Source of the DNA: Alkalibacillus haloalkaliphilus
GTDB lineage: Bacteria > Bacillota > Bacilli > Bacillales > Alkalibacillaceae
NCBI RefSeq assembly: GCF_007991275.1
Contig: NZ_BJYA01000016.1
Span: 1 to 40,540 of the forward strand
DNA: 40,540 bases
Direction: 5' to 3'
Position 1 is the first letter of the stretch, and every line of letters begins with the position of its first letter. The notes below the pieces were generated by a model, which saw only the letters and a program-made list of their open reading frames with translations, was not told where the DNA came from and did not search any database. Made by a program: the position numbers and the translations under genes. Below are positions 25,988 to 33,765 of this stretch, piece after piece.

Positions 25988-26833
25988 TTATCCGACGATA
26001 TTTTCTAAAACACCGACATCTTCAATTTCAATGCGAATGCGATCGTCTGGTTTTAAAAATTTCGGCGGGTCAAAACCTTTACCGACACCACTTGGCGTTC
26101 CTGTCGCGATTACATCCCCTGCCTGTAACGTCATCCCATCTGATAACGTCTCAATCAGTTCACCGACAGAAAAAATCATTTGTGACGTGTTCGAATGTTG
26201 GCGCAACTCATCATTAACATACGTTTTAATGTCTAAGTTTTGTACGTTACCGACACGGTCTTGTGTAACGACAGCTGGACCAAATGGCGCGAACGTATCT
26301 AATGATTTACCTCGGAAGAACTGCTGGTGCTTCTTTTGTAAGTCGCGTGCTGTAATGTCATTTAAAATCGTATAACCGAACACGTAATCTAAAGCATCTT
26401 CACGTGAGATGTTTTTACCAGGCTTTCCGATCACCACAGCGAGTTCACCTTCATAATCAAGCTGACTAGTATCCATCTCGTGTGCATCAATCGTTGCATT
26501 CGGACCGATAATTGCACTTGGTGACTTCGTGAAAATGACTGGCGCTGTTGGCACTTGGCTTTCGTCATTACCTGTCATCTCAAGTGCATGCTCACGATAA
26601 TTTTTTCCGATACACATAATGTTCTTGTTCGGGCGAAATGGCGCTACTATTTCGACTTCATGAAGTGGAACATACTGATTAATTTCTTGGAAAAAATTAA
26701 TTCCACCGTAGTTCTCAATTACTGAAAAAAGCGTCGGGAAAATGTTGACGAGCTTATCCGAATAGTAAACACCATCTTCCTCTTGAACTCCCCAAAATGT
26801 TTGATTTTTAAATTTAAACGTAATAAAGCGCAT
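25988..26833 (-). CDS. Fumarylacetoacetate hydrolase family protein
   Basis: A 281-residue FAH-domain enzyme. The N-terminal 65 residues form a small domain (MRFITFKFKNQTFWGV); the C-terminal FAH domain (about 70-280) has IMCIGKNYREHALEM, the metal ligand region LDYEGELAVVIGK (about 150), NDITARDLQ and GDVIATGTPSGVG. Such enzymes hydrolyse or decarboxylate beta-diketo acids: acylpyruvases, oxaloacetate decarboxylases or hydroxyheptadienedioate isomerases. The exact reaction cannot be told. The start ATG 26833 has GGAGG about 8 nt upstream. It is followed by the convergent gltC without a gap. Confidence 0.9.
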   Translation of the reverse strand: MRFITFKFKNQTFWGVQEEDGVYYSDKLVNIFPTLFSVIENYGGINFFQEINQYVPLHEVEIVAPFRPNKNIMCIGKNYREHALEMTGNDESQVPTAPVIFTKSPSAIIGPNATIDAHEMDTSQLDYEGELAVVIGKPGKNISREDALDYVFGYTILNDITARDLQKKHQQFFRGKSLDTFAPFGPAVVTQDRVGNVQNLDIKTYVNDELRQHSNTSQMIFSVGELIETLSDGMTLQAGDVIATGTPSGVGKGFDPPKFLKPDDRIRIEIEDVGVLENIVG

Positions 26834-26911
26834 GCGAGTTCCTCCAAGCAACCTATTTTCTTTTAGTTTATCACGAATGTGGTGTTCATCGTTAATACGA
26901 ACAATGAATTT

Positions 26912-27808
26912 TTACCCTAAAATGATCAGTAAGACAGAGATCGATACGACACTTAAAATTGTCGAAACTAACGTAACACTTGAGACGAGTTCAGGTTTAG
27001 CTTTAAATTCTAAAGCATACATCGTCGTCGTTGCCGCTGTCGGCATTGCGGCTAGTACTATTAGTGTCGTAGCTACCGTTGAAGATAATGGCATAAACGA
27101 CACAAGAGCCCATGCGATTAATGGAGAGACAACTAAACGAACCGTCGTCCCTGTAACGACTTTACCTGTCTCAAACTCTTTGAATGAAATGTTCGCTAAC
27201 TGCATACCTAAGCCAACCATCATGAGGGGTAGGGCAACGTCAGCCATGAATTCAATCGTCTCAGCAGTACTTCCCGTAATTTCGATATTTAGTGATTGCG
27301 CTATAAACGCAGCAATGATGGCGTATGTCGCTGGCATTTTCATGACAGCTATTAGGGCAAAACGAATGCCACTTGAGCTTCTAGATGCATAATAAACCCC
27401 GAAAAAATTCATAATTAACGCTTGAAGTGCCAAAAATACAACAGCAATCACAAACGCTTCTTGACCGAAAGCGAATAAAACAACAGGCGCACCATAGTTA
27501 CCAGCGTTCATAAAGGCACTAGAGAGAATCATGCCGCTTTCTTCTTCCTCATCCCACTTCATGATCCACTTTAAAATTTTATTTAAAAGAATTAGCGCAA
27601 ATAATAATAGAAACCCAAACAATACAATCGTCCAAAACTCTTGTCCTAACTCAGTCTCATAAAAAGACTGGAAAACGAGCGCAGGGATAAATACGTAGAT
27701 CGTCACGGCGGACACAGAGCGAACGTCAAGTTTACGCCACTTTTGTAAGACGTAACCGATAAAAAATATAAGGACAATTGGTAAAACAACTTCTATAAAT
27801 ACACTCAA
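26912..27808 (-). CDS. AEC-family auxin efflux-like transporter
   Basis: A 298-residue membrane protein with about ten helices in two halves. Typical AEC features are VVLPIVLIFFIGYVLQKW at the start, the SAFMNAGNYGAPVVLFAFG segment (about 100) and VALPLMMVGLGMQLANIS (about 190). Bacterial members move malate, malonate or related acids. The start is TTG 27808, with AGGAAGG 8 nt upstream. The open frame runs 56 codons further, but that part is the translated repeat array and has no ribosome site. Neighbours give no substrate, although the downstream FAH enzyme (78 bp away, same strand) could act on a keto acid it imports. Confidence 0.88.
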   Translation of the reverse strand: MSVFIEVVLPIVLIFFIGYVLQKWRKLDVRSVSAVTIYVFIPALVFQSFYETELGQEFWTIVLFGFLLLFALILLNKILKWIMKWDEEEESGMILSSAFMNAGNYGAPVVLFAFGQEAFVIAVVFLALQALIMNFFGVYYASRSSSGIRFALIAVMKMPATYAIIAAFIAQSLNIEITGSTAETIEFMADVALPLMMVGLGMQLANISFKEFETGKVVTGTTVRLVVSPLIAWALVSFMPLSSTVATTLIVLAAMPTAATTTMYALEFKAKPELVSSVTLVSTILSVVSISVLLIILG

Positions 27809-27850
27809 AACGGACACCTTCCTAAATGGAAACGGGAGATCGGAACATGA

Positions 27851-27966
27851 CTTTCCGGCGATTTCCCTTGCTTTTCCGGCGAAAAATCTAATATTCCGGC
27901 GAATTTTTTTATATTCCGGCGATAATTTTAATAATCCGGCGAAACGTATTAATTTTCCGGCGAACT
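27851..27966 (-). repeat. TTCCGGCGA short-repeat array, 20-21 bp period
   Basis: Six CCGGCG cores begin at 27855, 27876, 27896, 27916, 27936 and 27957 (spacing 21, 20, 20, 20, 21). Linkers are AT-rich and variable. On the minus strand the unit is TTCGCCGGAA(T/A)A, similar to the CGCC-A-A/T words of the arrays at 0.1 and 40.4 kb. It is the only array between divergent genes and occupies the likely promoter region of the AEC gene. Confidence 0.88.
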
Positions 27967-28073
27967 GACTTTCCAATACAATAATAACTTTATTTTAAAG
28001 TTTCATAACTATACTGTACACTATGAGTAGAACATTCGGAAAATTTTTAAGCTCTAATAAGGGGGTTACAAAA

Positions 28074-28862
28074 TTGAAATTTTCATTATGCCAAATGGAC
28101 ATTGTACCTGGAGATCCTGAAGCGAATCGCAAGCGCGTTCAATCGTGGGTTGAATCGATCGTAAAGGAAGAAAAACCTGATACGATCGTTCTTCCTGAAA
28201 TGTGGACGACTGCCTATACGTTACCGCAACTTGAGGAAATAGCTGATCATGACGGCGAGCCGTCACGCACTTTTTTACAACAACTTGCACAAAAACATGA
28301 CGTCAACTTAATTGCCGGGTCTGTTGCTAATAAAAAAGACGATGGAATTTACAATACAGCGATCGTCATTGACCGTAAAGGTAATGCCGTCTATGAATAT
28401 GACAAAGCTCACCTTGTGCCGATGTTAGATGAACCAAAGTATATGCAAGGCGGGAAGAAACGACCTGAAGTGTTCGAGCTTGAAGGGTTAAAGATTGGCC
28501 TGATCATTTGTTATGATTTGCGTTTTCCAGAAATTATACGCCCACTTGCCTTAGACGAAGCGCAAGCATTATTTATCGTTGCGGAGTGGCCTGAAGCTCG
28601 CGCAAACCATTGGGAACACTTGCAAATTGCTCGCGCGATCGAAAACCAAATGTACGTCCTATCTGCCAATCGAATTGGAAGCTATAATAATGTAGAATTT
28701 AGCGGGCGCTCGATGGTCGTCAACCCATGGGGCGATGTCCTTGAAAAAGGATCGCAACATAAAGAGGAAGTCATCACGACAACGCTAGATTTAGAGAAAG
28801 TGAAACAAGTTCGAAAAGACGTGCCGATCTTCGAAAGTCGCGTGCCTCATTTATATGATTGA
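28074..28862 (+). CDS. Carbon-nitrogen hydrolase (nitrilase superfamily, MtnU-like)
   Basis: A 262-residue amidase of the nitrilase superfamily, similar in length and sequence style to B. subtilis MtnU (YkrU). The catalytic triad is visible: E42 in VLPEMW, K in YDKAHLVPM (about 115) and C in ICYDLRFPE (about 147). SANRIGS and the C-terminal AGF-type loop also fit. MtnU-type enzymes act on omega-amides such as 2-oxoglutaramate-like compounds; no methionine-salvage genes are near, so the role is open. The start TTG 28074 has AGGGGG 8 nt upstream; a start at 28023 would lack a ribosome site. No terminator separates its stop from the following repeat array. Confidence 0.9.
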   Translation: MKFSLCQMDIVPGDPEANRKRVQSWVESIVKEEKPDTIVLPEMWTTAYTLPQLEEIADHDGEPSRTFLQQLAQKHDVNLIAGSVANKKDDGIYNTAIVIDRKGNAVYEYDKAHLVPMLDEPKYMQGGKKRPEVFELEGLKIGLIICYDLRFPEIIRPLALDEAQALFIVAEWPEARANHWEHLQIARAIENQMYVLSANRIGSYNNVEFSGRSMVVNPWGDVLEKGSQHKEEVITTTLDLEKVKQVRKDVPIFESRVPHLYD

Positions 28863-28870
28863 GGTTGGGG

Positions 28871-29042
28871 TGAGCGCTGATAAATCTGGTGCCAGCGCTG
28901 ATAAAACTTCGTGAGCGCTGATAAATTCGGTCCGAGCGCTGATAAATTTCTGTGAACGCTGATAAGTTCGGCACGAGCGCTGATAAATTTTCGTGAACGC
29001 TGATAAATTCGGTCCGAGCGCTGATAAAATATTTGAACACTG
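28871..29042 (+). repeat. GAGCGCTGATAAA array with alternating 21/20 spacing
   Basis: Eight good cores have their G at 28874, 28895, 28915, 28936, 28956, 28977, 28997 and 29018 (21, 20, 21, 20, 21, 20, 21), with a degenerate GAACACTG at about 29037. Units alternate between GAGCGCTG and GAACGCTG in the second half, again a 41-bp dimer. The array begins 9 nt after the nitrilase stop codon and ends before the hydrolase terminator. Confidence 0.92.
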
Positions 29043-29061
29043 CCCCCATCCCCTCAACACC

Positions 29062-29103
29062 AAAAAAAGATCCAAGCGAAGTCATCATACCTCGCTTGGA
29101 TCT
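29062..29103 (-). terminator. Terminator overlapping the end of the alpha/beta hydrolase gene
   Basis: AGATCCAAGCGA (29068-29079) pairs with TCGCTTGGATCT (29092-29103); the minus strand continues with seven T. One arm encodes the hydrolase C-terminus (EDPSE), so stop codon and loop coincide. It may also stop read-through from the nitrilase and its array. Confidence 0.88.
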
Positions 29104-29942
29104 TCTATTACATTAGTAAGAAAACGATCAATAGTGTTTAGGACATCTTTTTGCTCCTCAAAAACTAGCGAAAAATGGTTGGCATTTGTCATTAGCACAT
29201 TAATTCGTGGAACAATCTTTTCTAATTCAGAAAATGACTCGTTGAAATAAAGCGGTCTGCCTGCTCCTATGTGACCCATCGCTTTAACTAAAAGGACGGG
29301 CACTGTAATGTGTGGCAATACTTCTTCGTGATGAAAATCAAAAAAACTATCGAAGTCTTGTTTGATCACTTCAGCTTTTGAGCGGTGACGCACCACCTTT
29401 TCACCGACCACTTCTGTTTCATATCGCGCAATCTCTTCTAGCTGTCGTGACCAGTTAACACCTAACTTTTCATACGTACGTTTTGTAAAATCAATATAAT
29501 CAGCTTTGGATTGATAAGCTTTTTCTAGCCGTTGTAATGACGGTAAAATGAGATCTTTTTGACCGTAATCAGCGACCCCTGCACCATCTAGTAAAATGAG
29601 CGAACGAACGCGACTACTTAGAGCTGTCACTTTGGCACAAATATAACCACCTATTGAGTATCCGACTAATGTGACCTTGTTAAGATTTAACGTCATTAAT
29701 AAGTCTATTAGATCACCTACATGGTGGTCAATCGAAGTGGGATGATCAGCTCCATCACTTAACCCCCGTCCTCGTAAGTCATAACAAATGACACGATGGT
29801 TGTTAGCGAGTGCGTCTTGATAGTAAGCCATTTGTTTATAATTACCGGTTAAACCGTGAACTAAAATAACAACATGTTCTCCTTCGCCCCGCTCACATAC
29901 GCGAAGCTTTTTACCGTTAGTTAATTTAACATGACGTTCCAA
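29085..29942 (-). CDS. Alpha/beta-hydrolase fold enzyme
   Basis: A 285-residue serine hydrolase. The oxyanion segment is LVHGLTGNYKQM (about 30), the nucleophile serine is in GYSIGGYICAK (about 98), and the histidine is in NANHFSLVFEE near the C-terminus; the acid is probably in the PVLLVKAMGHIG region. The substrate is unknown; esters or C-C bond hydrolases are possible. The start is assigned to TTG 29942, where GAGGTG lies 6 nt upstream and just after the stop of the DUF3237 gene. The open frame extends 36 codons further inside that gene. The C-terminal codons form part of the terminator stem. Confidence 0.82.
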   Translation of the reverse strand: MERHVKLTNGKKLRVCERGEGEHVVILVHGLTGNYKQMAYYQDALANNHRVICYDLRGRGLSDGADHPTSIDHHVGDLIDLLMTLNLNKVTLVGYSIGGYICAKVTALSSRVRSLILLDGAGVADYGQKDLILPSLQRLEKAYQSKADYIDFTKRTYEKLGVNWSRQLEEIARYETEVVGEKVVRHRSKAEVIKQDFDSFFDFHHEEVLPHITVPVLLVKAMGHIGAGRPLYFNESFSELEKIVPRINVLMTNANHFSLVFEEQKDVLNTIDRFLTNVIEDPSEV

Positions 29943-29959
29943 TGCGAACACCTCAGCTT

Positions 29960-30436
29960 TTAATTCAATTCCCCAACTTGATAAATCGAGTAAATGACCT
30001 TCCCTGCCATCTGCTTTCCACGAGATACAAACAAACGATTGTTCAACCATTGATACTGATTAGAAGCCGTCTCGAAAATCGGTGCTGTATGAAAATAGTA
30101 CTCATCGATCGGTACTTCAACACCATCATCTAACGTTTTAATAACTGAACGATCGCCTGTCCGTATTCCTTTGTCAGACATCATAATTAACTGTTTATCA
30201 TTCGTTTCTAACAAAATGCGTACGTCTTGAATCACCGTGCCATCATCACGGACGGTGATCCAATCATCGCCACCTGGGACAACATTGCCTTGAAGCCTTT
30301 CCCCTTTGAAAGCACCACCTGTCACACGAAACACTTGCCGATTGCCAACGGGGGTTTTTCCTACTAAATGCGGCTTTTCCACCGTTAACTCTAAATCAAA
30401 CAAGTGAATGACCTCTGGCTTTGGTAACAACGGCAT
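29960..30436 (-). CDS. DUF3237 family protein
   Basis: A 158-residue single-domain protein of the DUF3237 (UPF0311) beta-barrel family. Visible family traits are the early LFDLELTVEKP, GGAFKGERLQGNVVPGGDDW, the VRDDGTVIQDVRILL segment and the aromatic-rich QYQWLNNRLFVSRGKQ near the end. The biochemical function is unknown. ATG 30436 follows AAGGAGG by 12 nt, slightly long; a TTG at 30448 would touch the ribosome site. It is the first gene of a pair with the alpha/beta hydrolase, whose start lies about 18 nt after this stop, so the two are probably translated together. Confidence 0.85.
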   Translation of the reverse strand: MPLLPKPEVIHLFDLELTVEKPHLVGKTPVGNRQVFRVTGGAFKGERLQGNVVPGGDDWITVRDDGTVIQDVRILLETNDKQLIMMSDKGIRTGDRSVIKTLDDGVEVPIDEYYFHTAPIFETASNQYQWLNNRLFVSRGKQMAGKVIYSIYQVGELN

Positions 30437-30577
30437 ATTTACACCCAACCTCCTTTACAACTGAACGCTTTTTGAGGTTAATCTAAACTCTAGCAATTAC
30501 TCACTTCTCTATCACTACATTCTATGTCCTATATGAAAAAATAGACCACTAGAGTATGTAGAATGCCTTTAAAACAC

Positions 30578-30612
30578 AAAAAATCCCTAACGTCTTAATT
30601 GACGTTAGGGAA
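30578..30612 (-). terminator. Intrinsic terminator of the flavin reductase gene
   Basis: CCCTAACGTC (30585-30594) pairs with GACGTTAGGG (30601-30610) around TTAATT; a T-run follows on the minus strand. Confidence 0.92.
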
Positions 30613-30624
30613 GATTATAATTCA

Positions 30625-31086
30625 TTATTTTGGAACAATCTTCGAAAACTGACCACAGTAATAACCTAAAGGTTTCCCTTCATCATAATCATAGTTTTTC
30701 ACTTCACCTATGAATAACACATGATCACCGCCATCATGCTCAGCCCATGGTGCACACTCAATATGTGCCAAACTATCTTTAACTCGCTGACCACCTTCAG
30801 AACTTTCCCATTCAAATGGAGGTTCTTCATTCGGCTTACCAGCGAAATGGATTGCTGTATCTTGTTGCTCTTCTTTTAAAACATTGACAATAAAATGATT
30901 GCCGCGTATTTTTTCTAAAGCTCTCGTATTCCGGTCAACTGAAACTAACACTAATGGCGGCTCTAATGAAACAGAAGTAAATGAGTTTACTGTAAAACCG
31001 TGTGTCTCTCCGTCTGCTTCACATGTAACGACTGTGACACCTGTTGCAAACTTCCCCATGCAATTACGAAAATCTCGTTGGTCCAT
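30625..31086 (-). CDS. Flavin reductase family protein (FMN-binding)
   Basis: A 153-residue HpaC-like flavin reductase. The sequence begins FRNCMGKFATGVTVVTCEADG and continues with GFTVNSFTSVSLEPPLVLVSVD, the FMN-binding signature; HIECAPWAEHDGGDHVLFIGEV and the terminal YYCGQF complete the fold. Such proteins supply reduced flavin to two-component monooxygenases. No oxygenase gene is nearby in the window, so its partner is unknown. AAAGGAGAGG precedes the ATG. The aldehyde dehydrogenase upstream ends in its own terminator, so this gene probably has its own promoter in the 163-bp gap; TTGCGT-N17-TAGTAG on the minus strand is a weak candidate. Confidence 0.88.
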   Translation of the reverse strand: MDQRDFRNCMGKFATGVTVVTCEADGETHGFTVNSFTSVSLEPPLVLVSVDRNTRALEKIRGNHFIVNVLKEEQQDTAIHFAGKPNEEPPFEWESSEGGQRVKDSLAHIECAPWAEHDGGDHVLFIGEVKNYDYDEGKPLGYYCGQFSKIVPK

Positions 31087-31220
31087 TTAAACCTCTCCTT
31101 TATACCTTACTACAACCGGTTACTACTAAAATTATTCATATAATAACGCAATATGCTTGTTATAAATGTGACCTCTATTAAATCCACCAACAACCCTATC
31201 ATACTAAACTTAATCTATAG

Positions 31221-31247
31221 AAAAAAGCCTCGAAGACCGAGGCTTTT
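31221..31247 (-). terminator. Intrinsic terminator of the yfmS-yfmT unit
   Basis: AAAAGCCTCG (31223-31232) pairs with CGAGGCTTTT (31238-31247) around AAGAC; the minus strand continues with T residues. It sits two bases after the aldehyde dehydrogenase stop. Confidence 0.9.
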
Positions 31248-31249
31248 CA

Positions 31250-32716
31250 TTAAGAGTATGGGAATTGACGTTTTTTATGTTGAATTGAAATCCACTTCTT
31301 AGTTGTAAATGCTTCTAAACTCTCGTTACCGTTCAATCGACCGACTCCAGACATTTTTTCACCGCCAAAGGCTACGATTGGTTCATCATTAATTGTGCCA
31401 TCATTGACGTGGATCATGCCTGTTTCAATACGCTTACCTAATTCTGCACCGCGCTCAGTGCTAGCAGTATGAACAGCACCACTTAAACCAAAATCAGAGG
31501 CATTCGCAATTTCGATCGCTTCTTCATCTGATTTGAAAGTAGTAACAGCTACCGCTGGGCCAAACATCTCTTCGTTCGCTACACTCATCTCTGGTGAAAC
31601 GTCTGTTAAGATCGTCGGTGTTACAACATTACCATTCACTTCACCACGAATTAATGGTACTGCACCTTCTTCAATACTTTTCTCAATCGTATTTTCTAAC
31701 GTCTCAACTTGTCGTTTATTAATTAGTGGGCCGATAATGGTATCATCTTCTCGAGGGTCACCAGCTTTTAATGACTCTACTTTGCTTTTATACTTTTGTA
31801 GGAATTCGTCTTTCACACTTTCATGAACTAACACTCTATTTGCTGACATACAAATTTGACCTTGGTGTGTGAAACGGCTAAACACAGCCGCACTTACTGC
31901 GTAATCAATATCTGCATCATCTAAAATAATTAATGCACTGTTACCACCCAGTTCAAGAGAAGCCTTTTTAAGGTTTCTACCTGCTACTTCTCCAATTTTT
32001 CTGCCAACTACTGTAGAACCTGTAAATGAAACAACTTTGTTTAATGGATGCTCTACAAAACGGTCACCTATTTCTGAGATCTCAGTGACAATGGAGTTTA
32101 CTAAACCTTTTGGTAAACCAGCTAATTCAAAAATCTTAACTAGTAATGTACCGCCTGTTACTGGCGTATCTTCATGTGGCTTAATGACTACTCCATTACC
32201 AGCACCAACCGCTGTCGCAACCGATTTCATTGATAAATAAAATGGGAAGTTAAACGGACTAATAACCCCAACTACACCTACAGGCTCCTGATATACTCGA
32301 TTTTCTTTACCATCTACAGGAGATGGCAAAATCTCACCCGTCATTCTTAAAGGATATGTAGATGCTTCCTTAATAATATTAGTAACTAAACCAATTTCAA
32401 ATCCAGCCTTTAACCTTGTGCCACCTAATTCTTCGATGATTAGCTCTGTAATTTCATCATGGTTTTCTTCTACTACTTTCGCCGCTTGTAATAGTAAGTC
32501 ACGACGTTCATATGGATTTATATTAACCCAATCCTGCTGAGCCTCATTTGCACTTTCATAAGCTTGATCCAAATCATCCTTAGACGCGCTTGTCATTGTA
32601 GCAATAACTTCCTCACTAAAAGGGTTTAAGTTGTTCATTTCAATTGAGCCTTGGCCCTCTCTCCACTTTCCACCGATTGCTTGTTTTGATAATTGATCAA
32701 AATTAAAATGTGTCAT
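31250..32716 (-). CDS. yfmT: Aldehyde dehydrogenase, YfmT (vanillin dehydrogenase) type
   Basis: A 488-residue NAD(P)-dependent aldehyde dehydrogenase. PFNFPFYLSMKSVATAVGAGN forms the cofactor site (about 150), LELGGNSALIILDD holds the general base glutamate (about 255), and the catalytic cysteine is in HQGQICMSANR (about 290). NEEMFGPAVAV and SGVGRLNG lie near the end. In B. subtilis yfmT encodes a vanillin dehydrogenase next to the chemoreceptor gene yfmS; the same pair occurs here 18 nt apart. Substrate choice among aromatic aldehydes is inferred from that synteny. Expression should follow the upstream c-di-GMP riboswitch, although a translational switch might act on yfmS only. Confidence 0.9.
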   Translation of the reverse strand: MTHFNFDQLSKQAIGGKWREGQGSIEMNNLNPFSEEVIATMTSASKDDLDQAYESANEAQQDWVNINPYERRDLLLQAAKVVEENHDEITELIIEELGGTRLKAGFEIGLVTNIIKEASTYPLRMTGEILPSPVDGKENRVYQEPVGVVGVISPFNFPFYLSMKSVATAVGAGNGVVIKPHEDTPVTGGTLLVKIFELAGLPKGLVNSIVTEISEIGDRFVEHPLNKVVSFTGSTVVGRKIGEVAGRNLKKASLELGGNSALIILDDADIDYAVSAAVFSRFTHQGQICMSANRVLVHESVKDEFLQKYKSKVESLKAGDPREDDTIIGPLINKRQVETLENTIEKSIEEGAVPLIRGEVNGNVVTPTILTDVSPEMSVANEEMFGPAVAVTTFKSDEEAIEIANASDFGLSGAVHTASTERGAELGKRIETGMIHVNDGTINDEPIVAFGGEKMSGVGRLNGNESLEAFTTKKWISIQHKKRQFPYS

Positions 32717-32734
32717 GTATCAATTCCTCCAATG

Positions 32735-33580
32735 TTATCTCTTTAAGTTGTCATCAATTAGAGTGCTTAACTTTTCTACATCTTCTAAAACATCTTGAAC
32801 GGCTTGCGACATACTTTCCATAGCATCCGACTGTTCAGCTGATTGTTGATTCACGTTTTGTACCATTTGCTCGAAATTTTGTACATTCTCAACTAATGCT
32901 GAAGTAATATCGCTTATTTCTTCTGAAGACTTCTTAGATTCATTTGCTAACTTTCTAACTTCATCAGCTACAACGGAGAATCCTTTTCCATATTCTCCAG
33001 CTCTAGCAGCTTCAATTGATGCATTCAGTCCTAGAATATTGCTTTGATCAGAAATTTTAGTCACATCGCCTGAAAACTCATCAATGCTCTTAATGTTTTT
33101 ATTCATATAACTGAACTGATCTTTTGTTTCTTCCAAGTTTCGAGATAACTCATCACTTGTTGATGTCACTTCTTCAATCACTGAAGTTATGTTTTCAAAC
33201 GTTTCATATAACTTATTACTAACTTCTGAGAGTACTTCTGCTCTTTCTATGCTTGTCCCTATTCCGACGCCACCAATAATTTCTCCGTAATCATTTCTTA
33301 GCGGAATCGCTCTAGCAATTACAGGTACACCAAAAACCTCTTTAGGTACTCTCATCGTTTGTGGCTGCCCTTCACTTATAGCTTTTGTAATAATATCCCC
33401 TTCTTGTAACGGGTCACCTTGTTGTACTGGTAACTGAAAAGTCTCACCTGGAATGTTGATTAGTAGTTTTTCAGTATCATAAATCCCTACTGTTACATCC
33501 TCTTGTATTAAAGGGTTTAATAATGGTGCAACTTTTTGAAATGCTTCTAACAAACTTAAATCACTTTTAACTGTTTCCAA
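32735..33580 (-). CDS. yfmS: Soluble methyl-accepting chemotaxis protein, YfmS type
   Basis: A 281-residue chemoreceptor without any membrane helix. The N-terminal sensory part (about 1-110) includes [18 protein letters not shown] and [21 protein letters not shown], a PAS/cache-like fold by appearance. The C-terminal signalling hairpin has the conserved tip [20 protein letters not shown] then [12 protein letters not shown]. Such receptors couple to CheA/CheW in the cytoplasm. The start is TTG 33580, with AAGGAGG 7 nt upstream. It is co-transcribed with the aldehyde dehydrogenase as in B. subtilis yfmS-yfmT. Its leader contains a c-di-GMP-I riboswitch, so the receptor level should respond to c-di-GMP. 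Confidence 0.93.
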   Translation of the reverse strand: METVKSDLSLLEAFQKVAPLLNPLIQEDVTVGIYDTEKLLINIPGETFQLPVQQGDPLQEGDIITKAISEGQPQTMRVPKEVFGVPVIARAIPLRNDYGEIIGGVGIGTSIERAEVLSEVSNKLYETFENITSVIEEVTSTSDELSRNLEETKDQFSYMNKNIKSIDEFSGDVTKISDQSNILGLNASIEAARAGEYGKGFSVVADEVRKLANESKKSSEEISDITSALVENVQNFEQMVQNVNQQSAEQSDAMESMSQAVQDVLEDVEKLSTLIDDNLKR

Positions 33581-33604
33581 ACTTTAACCTCCTTAAAAAT
33601 TGAG

Positions 33605-33712
33605 GTAAACCGTTTGTAGTCTCCCCGGCAGCACGGCCACCATAGCAATCGCCTTAGGTCCGTAACTTTGCGTGTCATTTTTTCAAATGACTTGCCACTC
33701 TTTTCGGTTTAC
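33605..33712 (-). ncRNA. c-di-GMP-I (GEMM-I) riboswitch upstream of yfmS
   Basis: On the minus strand a perfect 8-bp P1 (GTAAACCG with CGGTTTAC) closes the element. Inside are GTGGCAAG, a perfect P2 hairpin GTCATTT-GAAA-AAATGAC, the invariant ACGCAAAG, GGACCTAAGG (P3 start), a TATGGTGG segment and CGTGCTGCCGGGG. This order is that of GEMM-I; the G before GCAA (33696) corresponds to the c-di-GMP-selecting base. The 3' P1 strand ends about 24 nt before the yfmS start and is followed by ATTTTTAAGGAGG. No separate terminator stem is obvious, so control may be translational or by P1 competition. Confidence 0.88.
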
Positions 33713-33765
33713 ATAAAAATTTCCTAACTTATGAAGCTTATCACACTTCATAATCAATTGTCCTA

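Noticed and set aside
27809-27976. 56-residue N-terminal extension of the AEC transporter
   Set aside because: It translates the CCGGCG array, while TTG 27808 has a good ribosome site and begins exactly at the first membrane helix.
28774-29088. Overlapping minus-strand frames rich in FISA and YQRS motifs downstream of the nitrilase gene, and the similar frame at 40265-40522
   Set aside because: They are translations of the GAGCGCTGATAAA arrays and overlap real genes antisense; the 20/21 spacing shifts the frame every unit, so the peptide repeat is not maintained.
33581-33765. Cobalamin, glycine or T-box leader for the region upstream of yfmS
   Set aside because: The order GGCAA, GAAA-capped P2, ACGCAAAG and CCTAAGG is specific for GEMM-I; no T-box sequence or B12-box was found.
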